64,000 bases of DNA from CAIYUC01 sp963682005 (GTDB lineage: Bacteria; Bacteroidota; Bacteroidia; Bacteroidales; FEN-979): positions 2,542,001 through 2,606,000 of the forward strand of contig OY820914.1 in assembly GCA_963682005.1 (NCBI GenBank). The letters run 5' to 3'. Positions 16,582 through 23,849 of this stretch are shown here, one piece after another (the stretch's first letter is position 1; every line of letters begins with the position of its first letter). A model generated the notes under the pieces. It was not told the origin of the DNA. It saw only the letters and a list, made by a program, of their open reading frames with translations, and did no database searches. Made by a program: the position numbers and the translations under genes.

Positions 16582-18735
16582 TTAATAAACAACCAGTTTA
16601 TTCGTACTGGTTTTCTTGTTGGTCATTACCTGTATTGAATAGATGCCTCCAGGCAGACCGGACAGGTCGATTTCTTTTTTAAACCAGCCGGAACCTGCAT
16701 TTTCCGTTGCCGAAGATAGAACAATACCATTTATGTTCACAATGCGGATTGTGATTTTTCCGGCATTTTCATTGAACAGGCTAAGATTTGCTTTCTGACT
16801 GGCAGGGTTCGGGAATACGTTCATTGAATGGAACCCTGGCGTCTCCTCTATTCCGCTGGGTTTACGGTAAGGATAATAGAGTTCCCACCCCTGCCCGGAA
16901 ACAGTGCTGTTCGAAATGAAGATGATGTACATCTTCCCGCTTGGAGAAGTAACGGAATCAGGCAGAGTGCCCGGTTCGTAATGCCCGGAAATTTTCGCCA
17001 GGAAATGAGCTGTATTGTCATCCATATAATCATGGATGGTAAGGATGTCATTTCCTTCTTCCGTGTCAAATGATTTGAAATAAACGGTAAGTGGCCGTCC
17101 ATTCTGGTTTACGGGGTCAATGATCCACCGGCAGTTTATCTTAGGCTGGTAATTGAACCGGAGGCTTCCGTCGGTCAATTCAGCCGTGTCGGCGGTAGTC
17201 ATCGTTGTACCATTGCAAAATACCGGTAATTCTGCTGCATAGGTGGCATCCCATCCGGATCCCGAACCTCCGCTTGCGGAATTAAATGTTACAAGCATTT
17301 TATTTCCGGAAGAGGTAAGAAAAGAAGGAACGTTATTCCCTGAAAATGACCCAAGCAGGGGTGAAGTGGTGAAGGGTCCGTCGTAAACGGAAATAAAATC
17401 CGCCGGGTTTGTATCCATTCTTCCGAAGGTTAGTTTGATCCGGGACACGGAATCCTGTTGGGTCTGGGGATCAATGAGCCAGGTGCAGGCGGAATTCCCG
17501 GAATAATTTGCAAACACACCACTGCCGTCGTCCAGGCTGCCGTCTGTGTAATTTAATGTTTTACTTCCGGTACAGTATCGTTCATACGAATAATTGATCG
17601 TATCTGGATAGAAATTGATGACCAGCTCCTGGGCGAGGTTGAAATTACTCCCGCCGGGATTCAGGTTATTGAGATAAAAATATCCGTCTGAACTGCTTCC
17701 CCATCCCCAGTTAAAATGAAAATAGGCTGTATCCTGGTATCCGTCGCAGACAAATGCATGCCCGACAATATTGGGGACAGACCAACCGGCATAATACAAC
17801 GGCATTTTCCTGTCGAGGTGGGCAACAATAACGCTATCCCAGTCAAGATTGGTGCTGTCGCGGAATAAATACTGGCATTGCGGTGAATACCTGAAAAACG
17901 TTCTCAGTGCATAGGCGGCTTTGTGATTGAACATTCCGGAACCGTCCGCCCCATAAACCAGGTCGCAGGAAATCCCAACATGATAAAGCAGTTCTGCAAT
18001 TCCGGGATTGGAGCGGGAAAGATTGTTGGTCATATTGTTCCAATTGTACCAGGTGCTGTCGAAATTAGCATGAAGCGGACCGAATTGCGGGTCCTGGTCG
18101 GTATAGGCCCCAACTCCATGATCAGGCCACCGGTAATAGTACATGATCTGTCCCATGGCGGTGGGGACACAGCCCGCATAGGCCCTTCCTCCCGGTCCGC
18201 CTGAAACCGGGGGGCACATCCCGTTGTAATAAATATCCTGGTTCCAGGTTGAAATGAGAAGCGGCTGAACCTGTCGCTGATCCCTGAAAGGCGTGAGTGA
18301 TAAAGGGTCAGCTGAGCGTAGGTGGGCCCACTGTTCTGTGATCTTGCCGGCAGCAGGAAGATTATTTTGAATAACATCACGGATCTGGTCTTCATATTGT
18401 TTCATCCATGCAACGAACTGCGGGGGCTGATCGTAAGCAGAACAGGCCGTTTCAAAAGAATAACCAAGTACAGGAACAACCCTGTCGTCAGAAGAAACAA
18501 TGACGAAGCCCCGGTCTGCCATGTTGAAAATGTAATAGGCAGGATCTTTTATCCCGGGAAAAGAATACTGTTCGGAAACCTTGATCTCATTGTATCCGAC
18601 ATGATGTGACTGGTTTATTCTTTCATAAAAGAAATTCACGGCAACCCTCTGCGCATCCGCGATGGTGACCTGCTTGGCAAATGAGGAAATGCTGACCAGG
18701 GTTGTAAGGAGAATGATGATTAGCTTTTTTGCCAT
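16582..18735 (-). CDS. C10-family cysteine peptidase with T9SS tail, paralogue 2
   Basis: 717 residues from ATG 18733-18735 (MAKKLIIILLTTLVSISSFA, signal peptide); the open frame to 18834 upstream is not used because it precedes the signal peptide. Propeptide to about 150; catalytic Cys189 in AGCVPTAMGQIMYYY and His326 in VGHAFVCDGYQD; two CUB-like domains (FGRMDTNPADFISVYDG and FKSFDTEEGNDILTIHDY); T9SS type A tail from SMNVFPNPASQKANLSLF. Domain order matches both neighbours, so the three genes arose by tandem duplication and then diverged. Confidence 0.92.
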   Translation of the reverse strand: MAKKLIIILLTTLVSISSFAKQVTIADAQRVAVNFFYERINQSHHVGYNEIKVSEQYSFPGIKDPAYYIFNMADRGFVIVSSDDRVVPVLGYSFETACSAYDQPPQFVAWMKQYEDQIRDVIQNNLPAAGKITEQWAHLRSADPLSLTPFRDQRQVQPLLISTWNQDIYYNGMCPPVSGGPGGRAYAGCVPTAMGQIMYYYRWPDHGVGAYTDQDPQFGPLHANFDSTWYNWNNMTNNLSRSNPGIAELLYHVGISCDLVYGADGSGMFNHKAAYALRTFFRYSPQCQYLFRDSTNLDWDSVIVAHLDRKMPLYYAGWSVPNIVGHAFVCDGYQDTAYFHFNWGWGSSSDGYFYLNNLNPGGSNFNLAQELVINFYPDTINYSYERYCTGSKTLNYTDGSLDDGSGVFANYSGNSACTWLIDPQTQQDSVSRIKLTFGRMDTNPADFISVYDGPFTTSPLLGSFSGNNVPSFLTSSGNKMLVTFNSASGGSGSGWDATYAAELPVFCNGTTMTTADTAELTDGSLRFNYQPKINCRWIIDPVNQNGRPLTVYFKSFDTEEGNDILTIHDYMDDNTAHFLAKISGHYEPGTLPDSVTSPSGKMYIIFISNSTVSGQGWELYYPYRKPSGIEETPGFHSMNVFPNPASQKANLSLFNENAGKITIRIVNINGIVLSSATENAGSGWFKKEIDLSGLPGGIYSIQVMTNKKTSTNKLVVY

Positions 18736-18779
18736 GGGGGATATTATTGATGTTTTGTTAAAGAAGGTAAGTCTGTCAA

Positions 18780-18870
18780 TAATCAGGACAAGGAATGAAA
18801 TAATGATATAATGACGTAATGAGTTAATTATCAATTATTTTTTATATCATTACTTCATTATTTCATTAGA
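18780..18870. repeat. AT-rich ATAATGA-type inverted block
   Basis: Words of the form AATGAAATAATGATATAATG in 18795-18815 are followed at 18843-18868 by their approximate complement ATCATTACTTCATTATTTCA, so the intergenic RNA can fold into a long weak hairpin between paralogues 2 and 3. Confidence 0.6.
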
Positions 18871-18919
18871 GTTGTTATTTTTAAAAAAAAACACTTACAA
18901 TTCTTCTACTCAATGGGGT

Positions 18920-18966
18920 AAAAAAAAGGATGACATCTCCTATTGGAAAGTCATCCCTTTTTTTTA
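18920..18966 (-). terminator. Rho-independent terminator after C10 paralogue 3
   Basis: Perfect stem GGATGAC / GTCATCC flanked by A-run and T-run (AAAAAAAGGATGAC ... GTCATCCCTTTTTTTT), 14 bp beyond the stop at 18981. The T-tracts on both strands could make it bidirectional. Confidence 0.85.
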
Positions 18967-18980
18967 CTTTTTACAGAAAA

Positions 18981-21098
18981 CTATTCAACAATAATTTTCC
19001 GGTTCGTGATGCCTTTATCACTTGTCAGTCTCAGCATATAAACGCCTTTTGAGAATGCAGAAAGGTCAAGTTGCCTGGTGAATGAACCCTTCAGATTGCC
19101 GATTGATTCATTCAATACGGTTTCACCTTTTACAGAGACCAGTTCAATTTTAACATTCTGGGTCTCAGAAAGGGAGAAATTGATGTTGATGAGGCCTTCA
19201 GTCGGGTTGGGGTAAACAGAAAGGTTGTCGAATGCTTTCTTTTCTTCTGTTCCCACCGTAATGCTGTAACTTCCATGCCAGCCCACACCGCGGTTGATCT
19301 TGTCGGACATGAACATGATGTACATTTGTCCGCTGTTTGCTGTTACCGAAGGAGGAATGGTCGTCCCGGAAAAGGTGCCAAGGATGTCCCCTGAAACATA
19401 ATCGTAAACAATCACTTTATCGTTGTTGGCTTCTGTATTGAAACTGTCGAATGACAGGGTTACCGTTTGTGCATTGTCAGGAGTGATGAGCCATTTGCAG
19501 TTCGAGAGGTTCCTGTAATTGAAACGTCCGCTACCATCGTTGATCTCGCCGGTGGCGGTGGTCAGGTTTGTTGTTCCAGAGCAGAAATCATGAACGGATG
19601 CATTGTACATGGCAAGGAAACCGGAGGAAACGGCTGAGCTGTTCGAAGTAAATACTACGAGCATTTTTCCGCCTGTTGATGAAACATTTGATGGCAGGGT
19701 AGTGCCGGTATATGTTCCAAGTTCAGGATCGCTGGTTGTTGCGCCGTCATATACCTTAAGATTGTCTGAAGGATCGAGGGAGAATTTATCAAAGGACAGG
19801 GTAATATATGTCAGACTGTCATCGGGTGCAATGAGCCATGTGCATGATTTGTTGTTGTCATAATCAAAGATTGGTCCGCTTCCGTCATCGATGGATCCGA
19901 AATTGTATGTGTTGAGGTTTGTTGTTCCTGTACAGCCGGTAGGATAATAAGCGGCATCCGGTTGAATATGCAGGATGGCAGACTGGCTGTTATTAAATAC
20001 AGAACCACCCGGGTTCAGGTTGTTGAGGGTATAATATCCATCGTAGGCATTTCCCCAACCCCAGTTCATGTGGAACTGATCAGTACCCTGGTAACCGTCG
20101 CAGCACCAGGCGTGTCCTCCACCTGCTCCGCTACCGGCATACATAACCGGCAATGCGTCATCAAGGTCGGCCCTGATCGTATTCATCCAGGAATTATAGT
20201 CGGATGTTCTGGCCATGTATGTGGTCGAGCTTGCATATTTGAAGTAGGTCTTCATGGCAGCAGGAACCTGGTTCATGTAAGCACCCGAGCCATCGACACC
20301 ATAATCCATGTTGACGGCAATGCCGGCATGGTAAGTGATGAGGGAAACCGGGTAACATTCCTGTGAAGGGGCGTCAGTGATGCCATTCCAGTCATAATAT
20401 GAATTCCCGAAATCTGCGCATAATTGTACGCCACCGTAAGTGTGCGTATCACAATGGTATCCATAACCGGTGAAGGGGTATTTCCAGTAATACATGATCT
20501 GTGTCATGGATGTGGCAACGCATCCGGATGGAACGCGGTTGTTGTATGATCCGCCACTGGCAGCATCATATGGGCAAAGTGTGTTGTAAGGAAAATCCTG
20601 GTTCCAGGTGCTGGTCAGCAAGGGACTGACATCGCGAACTCCTTTCAGATCGGCAAGGGTGTTGATGTCGGTGGTTGAGAAATGAGTCCATGCTGCTTTT
20701 ATTTCATTATCTGCCGGCAGGTTGTTCTGACGGGTGTAAACGATCTGGTTCTTGTAATTATCCATCCATTCCTGGACATGGGCCGGAACGTTTTCATTCA
20801 CCCAGTTTTGCTGGAATGAGTACCCGATGATTGGAATAACAGCATCATCAGCCGAAACGATAACAAATCCTTTATCGTTGATGTTGAATATGTAATAAAC
20901 CGGTTCGTTGGCCTGGGAGATCACGATTTCACCTGTGATTCCGATGGTATTGAATGCAGTACTGTTGAACTGATTGACCCGTTCATAATAGCAGTTCTTT
21001 GCAACCAGCCGTGCGTCTTTGATATCAATGACCTTCGCAAAAGTGGAAAGACTGAATCCAATTATTAAAATTGAAAAAAGTACCAGAAATCTTTTCAT
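18981..21098 (-). CDS. C10-family cysteine peptidase with T9SS tail, paralogue 3
   Basis: 705 residues from ATG 21096-21098 (MKRFLVLFSILIIGFSLSTF, signal peptide). An upstream in-frame start at 21143 abuts the -7 box (21148-21155) and is rejected. Propeptide to about 150; catalytic Cys193 in SGCVATSMTQIMYYW and His329 in GGGHAWCCDGYQG; two CUB-like domains (SFDKFSLDPSDNLKVYDG, SFDSFNTEANNDKVIVYD); T9SS tail from NLSVYPNPTEGLININFS to NRKIIVE. Transcription ends at the terminator at 18920-18966, so it is separately terminated from paralogue 2. Secreted protease by inference. Confidence 0.92.
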   Translation of the reverse strand: MKRFLVLFSILIIGFSLSTFAKVIDIKDARLVAKNCYYERVNQFNSTAFNTIGITGEIVISQANEPVYYIFNINDKGFVIVSADDAVIPIIGYSFQQNWVNENVPAHVQEWMDNYKNQIVYTRQNNLPADNEIKAAWTHFSTTDINTLADLKGVRDVSPLLTSTWNQDFPYNTLCPYDAASGGSYNNRVPSGCVATSMTQIMYYWKYPFTGYGYHCDTHTYGGVQLCADFGNSYYDWNGITDAPSQECYPVSLITYHAGIAVNMDYGVDGSGAYMNQVPAAMKTYFKYASSTTYMARTSDYNSWMNTIRADLDDALPVMYAGSGAGGGHAWCCDGYQGTDQFHMNWGWGNAYDGYYTLNNLNPGGSVFNNSQSAILHIQPDAAYYPTGCTGTTNLNTYNFGSIDDGSGPIFDYDNNKSCTWLIAPDDSLTYITLSFDKFSLDPSDNLKVYDGATTSDPELGTYTGTTLPSNVSSTGGKMLVVFTSNSSAVSSGFLAMYNASVHDFCSGTTNLTTATGEINDGSGRFNYRNLSNCKWLITPDNAQTVTLSFDSFNTEANNDKVIVYDYVSGDILGTFSGTTIPPSVTANSGQMYIMFMSDKINRGVGWHGSYSITVGTEEKKAFDNLSVYPNPTEGLININFSLSETQNVKIELVSVKGETVLNESIGNLKGSFTRQLDLSAFSKGVYMLRLTSDKGITNRKIIVE

Positions 21099-21147
21099 TG
21101 GGTTATGGATTTTTGTTAATACTTGAATTGGAATAATTTTCAAGTTA

Positions 21148-21155
21148 CAAAGATA
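21148..21155 (-). promoter_or_regulatory. -7 box of C10 paralogue 3
   Basis: Minus strand TATCTTTG, exact TAnnTTTG, 50 bp before the ATG at 21098. Confidence 0.65.
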
Positions 21156-21253
21156 TAATTTTCAGATGAAATATCAAAATTGAATTATGAATTCAGAGAA
21201 TGTTTGCGCGTCGACTAATCACTTCATCGGTTCATCACTTGATCACATTTCCG

Positions 21254-21262
21254 TACCTTCGC
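21254..21262 (+). promoter_or_regulatory. -7-like box of hutI
   Basis: TACCTTCGC, the TAnnTTCG variant, 18 bp upstream of ATG 21280. It shows that the in-frame upstream extension (ATG 21187) is not translated. Confidence 0.6.
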
Positions 21263-21279
21263 AATCCAAACAAAGAGGA

Positions 21280-22623
21280 ATGACAATATTAATCAAAAAC
21301 ATAAAAGAGCTCATCCAGGTTGAAGATACCCCGAAGCTCAAGGTGTCAGGGAAAGCCATGACAAAGCTGAAAACGATAAAAAATGCATGGCTGCTGATCG
21401 AAGGGGATAAGATCAAGGATTTTGGGAAGATGGAGGAGAATTACGAATTACGAATTACGGATTACGTCCCCGCTTTCGCGGGGATGACGCACTCGAAATC
21501 CGAAGCCCACAGCCTAAATCCAGCATCCAGCATCCAGCATCCAGCATCAGCCAAGAAGGAGCTAACGGTCATCGACGCCTCCGGTAGAATGGTCTTCCCC
21601 AGCTTCTGCGACAGTCATACGCATCTTGTTTATGCCGGCAGCAGGGAGATAGAGTACATCGATAAGATCAAAGGTTTGAGCTACGAGGAGATCGCAAAGA
21701 GGGGAGGCGGAATTCTAAATTCCGCCAAACGGTTGCATGAAGCTTCGGAGGAGGAACTTATTGAACAGGCTCTGTGGCGGTTGAATGAGATCACGATGCT
21801 GGGTACGGGTGCGGTCGAGATCAAGAGCGGTTATGGTCTCACGGTGGAGGACGAACTGAAAATGCTGAGGGTGATCAACAAACTGAAGAAGCTCTCTCCG
21901 GTCACCATTGTTCCCACCTTCCTCGGAGCACATGCCGTACCGGCAGAATACAGGGGAAGACAAGGTGAATATGTAGATGTGGTTATTCATGAAATGATCC
22001 CGCAGGTTGTTGCAGAAGGCCTGGCCGATTATATCGACGTGTTCTGCGACCGTGGCTTCTTTACAATTGAAGAAACCGACCGGATTCTCCTGGCCGGGAT
22101 GAAAAACGGCCTTCGTCCGAAGATCCATGCCAATGAACTCGATTATTCAGGCGGTATCCAGGTCGGAGTCAAATACAATGCCCTTTCCGTTGATCATCTT
22201 GAATACACGGGTGACGAGGAGATTGCATGTCTTTTAAATTCGGAAACAATGCCCACGGTATTGCCGGGAGCCGCATTTTTCCTGGAAATGGCCTATGCCC
22301 CGGTGAGGAAAATGATCGAAGCAGGATTGCCGGTGGCGCTCGCAAGCGATTTCAATCCCGGCTCTTCCCCGTCCGGGAATATGCAATTCATTCTTTCTAT
22401 AGGATGCATCAAATACCGTATGTTGCCCGAAGAAGCGATCAATGCCGTGACAATCAATGGTGCCTACGCGATGGGACTTAGCGAAGAATACGGCAGCATT
22501 GCCCGGGGTAAAAAAGCAAACCTGTTTATCACGAAACCAATTCCGACTTACGAATATATGCCGTATGCGTTTGGAAGTAACAAGGTGGAGATGGTTATAT
22601 TAAATGGCGAAGTAGCGAAATAG
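21280..22623 (+). CDS. hutI: Imidazolonepropionase with an in-frame repeat insertion
   Basis: 447 residues from ATG 21280; HutI is usually about 405-415. An amidohydrolase: the metal motif is His113-Thr-His115 in FCDSHTHLVYAGSREIEY, with HANELDYSGGIQVGV and ALASDFNPGSSPSGNMQ further on. It hydrolyses imidazolonepropionate to formiminoglutamate in histidine degradation. Residues about 54-91 (NYELRITDYVPAFAGMTHSK onward) are foreign to the family; they are encoded by an intergenic-type repeat block (21439-21547) that happens to stay in frame between GDKIKDFGKMEE and ELTVIDASGRMVFPSF. The stop codon is inside another repeat array. ftcD for the following step lies 8 kb away. Confidence 0.94.
   Translation: MTILIKNIKELIQVEDTPKLKVSGKAMTKLKTIKNAWLLIEGDKIKDFGKMEENYELRITDYVPAFAGMTHSKSEAHSLNPASSIQHPASAKKELTVIDASGRMVFPSFCDSHTHLVYAGSREIEYIDKIKGLSYEEIAKRGGGILNSAKRLHEASEEELIEQALWRLNEITMLGTGAVEIKSGYGLTVEDELKMLRVINKLKKLSPVTIVPTFLGAHAVPAEYRGRQGEYVDVVIHEMIPQVVAEGLADYIDVFCDRGFFTIEETDRILLAGMKNGLRPKIHANELDYSGGIQVGVKYNALSVDHLEYTGDEEIACLLNSETMPTVLPGAAFFLEMAYAPVRKMIEAGLPVALASDFNPGSSPSGNMQFILSIGCIKYRMLPEEAINAVTINGAYAMGLSEEYGSIARGKKANLFITKPIPTYEYMPYAFGSNKVEMVILNGEVAK
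21439..21547. repeat. Two heptamer arrays and a hairpin inserted inside hutI
   Basis: Three AATTACG units and one GATTACG (21439-21466) are followed by the perfect hairpin TCCCCGCTTTCGCGGGGA (21467-21484), a spacer, and four CCAGCAT units (21520-21547). The AATTACG word recurs after miaA and after ftcD; the CCAGCAT word recurs inverted (ATGCTGG) after aroC. Elsewhere these words are intergenic. Confidence 0.9.
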
Positions 22624-22676
22624 CGAAATGGCGAAAATTTTCGCTACTTCACTATTTCGCTATCTCGCTACTTATT
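22607..22676. repeat. Octamer array and its mirror at the hutI stop codon (putative terminator)
   Basis: Units GCGAAGTA, GCGAAATA, GCGAAATG, GCGAAAA (22607-22637) are followed without a loop by the inverted units TTTTCGC, TACTTCAC, TATTTCGC, TATCTCGC (22638-22668). The arms agree at 26 of 31 positions. The hutI stop TAG (22621-22623) lies within the left arm, so the last residues GEVAK are repeat-encoded. The right-arm words recur at 27701-27732. Confidence 0.85.
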
Positions 22677-22690
22677 TAATTACGAATAAT

Positions 22691-23389
22691 ATGAAAAAGA
22701 TCGGCCTGATCGGTGGCCTCAGCTGGCAGTCCACCATTGAATATTACAGGATCATGAATTCGGCGGTGGCCGACATGACCAAAGGAAAGCATGCTGCTAA
22801 GATCCTGATGGAATCAGTTGATTTCGGCGAAGTAGAGGAATGCATAAATGGCAACGACTTTGTCAGGCTTACCACGATCATCATGGATTCGGCGAAAAGA
22901 CTTGAAATCGCCGGTGCAGATATGATCCTGATCGGGGCGAATACCATGCACATGCTTGCTCCACAGGTACAGGCTGTCATTAAAGTGCCGCTCATTCACA
23001 TCGCTGACGCAACAGCAAATGAGATTCACAAAAAGAACCTTTCAAAGGTGGGTTTGCTTGGAACGAAATTCACGATGGAACACGATTTTCTGATCAATAA
23101 ATTCGTTGAAAAGGATATCAGCATTGTCATTCCTGAAGAAGAGGATCGTGATTTCATCCAGAAAGTGATCTTTACCGAATTGTTCAGAGCTATTAAAAAC
23201 CCGGAATCAAAAGCCCGCTTCCTCCGGATCATTGATTCAATGGAAAAGCAGGGAGCACAGGGAATTATCCTCGGATGTACCGAGATCCCGCTTCTTATTC
23301 AGCAGGCTGATTGTACCTTACCTGCGTTTGATACCACTGAGCTTCACGCCCTTGCCGCAGTAAAGTATGCAATGAGGAATGAGCAATGA
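22691..23389 (+). CDS. Aspartate/glutamate racemase family protein (YgeA/RacX-like)
   Basis: 232 residues from ATG 22691 (MKKIGLIGGLSWQSTIEYYR); an upstream start at 22628 would lie in the repeat array. The fold has two alpha/beta halves, each normally giving one catalytic residue. The second is present, Cys196 in ILGCTEIPLL. At the first position the motif reads IGANTMHML, so Ala83 replaces the Cys or Thr known from racemases of this family. It may be one-directional, act on other substrates, or not racemise; that is inference. The last residues AMRNEQ and the stop are encoded by a 14-bp direct repeat. Confidence 0.85.
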   Translation: MKKIGLIGGLSWQSTIEYYRIMNSAVADMTKGKHAAKILMESVDFGEVEECINGNDFVRLTTIIMDSAKRLEIAGADMILIGANTMHMLAPQVQAVIKVPLIHIADATANEIHKKNLSKVGLLGTKFTMEHDFLINKFVEKDISIVIPEEEDRDFIQKVIFTELFRAIKNPESKARFLRIIDSMEKQGAQGIILGCTEIPLLIQQADCTLPAFDTTELHALAAVKYAMRNEQ

Positions 23390-23400
23390 GGAATGAGCAA
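23369..23400. repeat. 14-bp direct repeat containing the racemase stop codon
   Basis: GCAATGAGGAATGA occurs at 23369-23382 and 23383-23396, followed by GCAA. The stop TGA is at 23387-23389. A loosely complementary TTCTTCATTCTTCACTG follows at 23410-23426. Confidence 0.85.
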
Positions 23401-23420
23401 TATTGTCAATTCTTCATTCT

Positions 23421-23534
23421 TCACTGGCTGATTTTTATAATTTACCAACAGATGAATTAACAGAAGTACTAAAAATTGCGGAGGACAGAAAAGATGAGTT
23501 TATCAATTACTGGAACAGGCATTTCAGACAGTAA
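23421..23534 (+). pseudogene. C-terminal remnant of a DUF4160-type gene
   Basis: The frame reads SLADFYNLPTDELTEVLKIA then EDRKDEFINYWNRHFRQ and stops at 23532-23534. No start codon is available and the 14-bp repeat lies directly upstream. The helical ending with D/E-K-W pattern resembles the C-terminus of DUF4160 proteins, which are commonly encoded just before and overlapping a DUF2442 gene, exactly the arrangement here (41-bp overlap). Most of the gene has been lost, apparently at the repeat. Confidence 0.55.
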
Positions 23535-23757
23535 CGTTACAAATATTACGGATCTTGGGTTCTGGGTGATGATAGCGGATAAAGAATATTTTATCCCATT
23601 TTCACATTATCCGGCTTTCAGGCATGCCACCATTAACCAGATTGTAAGCGTAACATTTCTTTCATCTTCTCAATTATCCTGGAAAGATCTGGATATTGAT
23701 ATTGAATTGGAAGCACTTGAGAAACCGGAATCATTTCCGTTGATTTATCAGGGCTAA
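23494..23757 (+). CDS. DUF2442 domain protein
   Basis: 87 residues from ATG 23494 (MSLSITGTGISDSNVTNITD). The core DLGFWVMIADKEYFIPFSHYPAFRHATINQ fits DUF2442, small proteins often paired with DUF4160 and suspected to be antitoxin-like partners of a toxin-antitoxin type module. Function is not established. Here the partner survives only as a fragment, so the gene may be an orphan. A strong hairpin follows the stop. Confidence 0.8.
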   Translation: MSLSITGTGISDSNVTNITDLGFWVMIADKEYFIPFSHYPAFRHATINQIVSVTFLSSSQLSWKDLDIDIELEALEKPESFPLIYQG

Positions 23758-23762
23758 AAAAC

Positions 23763-23793
23763 AGCCGTGCTGAACTTCACATTCAGCACGGCT
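23763..23793. terminator. Perfect 12-bp stem between convergent genes
   Basis: AGCCGTGCTGAA / TTCAGCACGGCT with a 7-nt loop, a few bases after the DUF2442 stop. It lies between convergent genes and probably terminates transcription from both sides; there is no long T-run. Confidence 0.75.
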
Positions 23794-23849
23794 ATTCTAC
23801 CTTCCATCCAAAGACTTCCGACCTCAGACATCGGACATCAGTCTACTCA

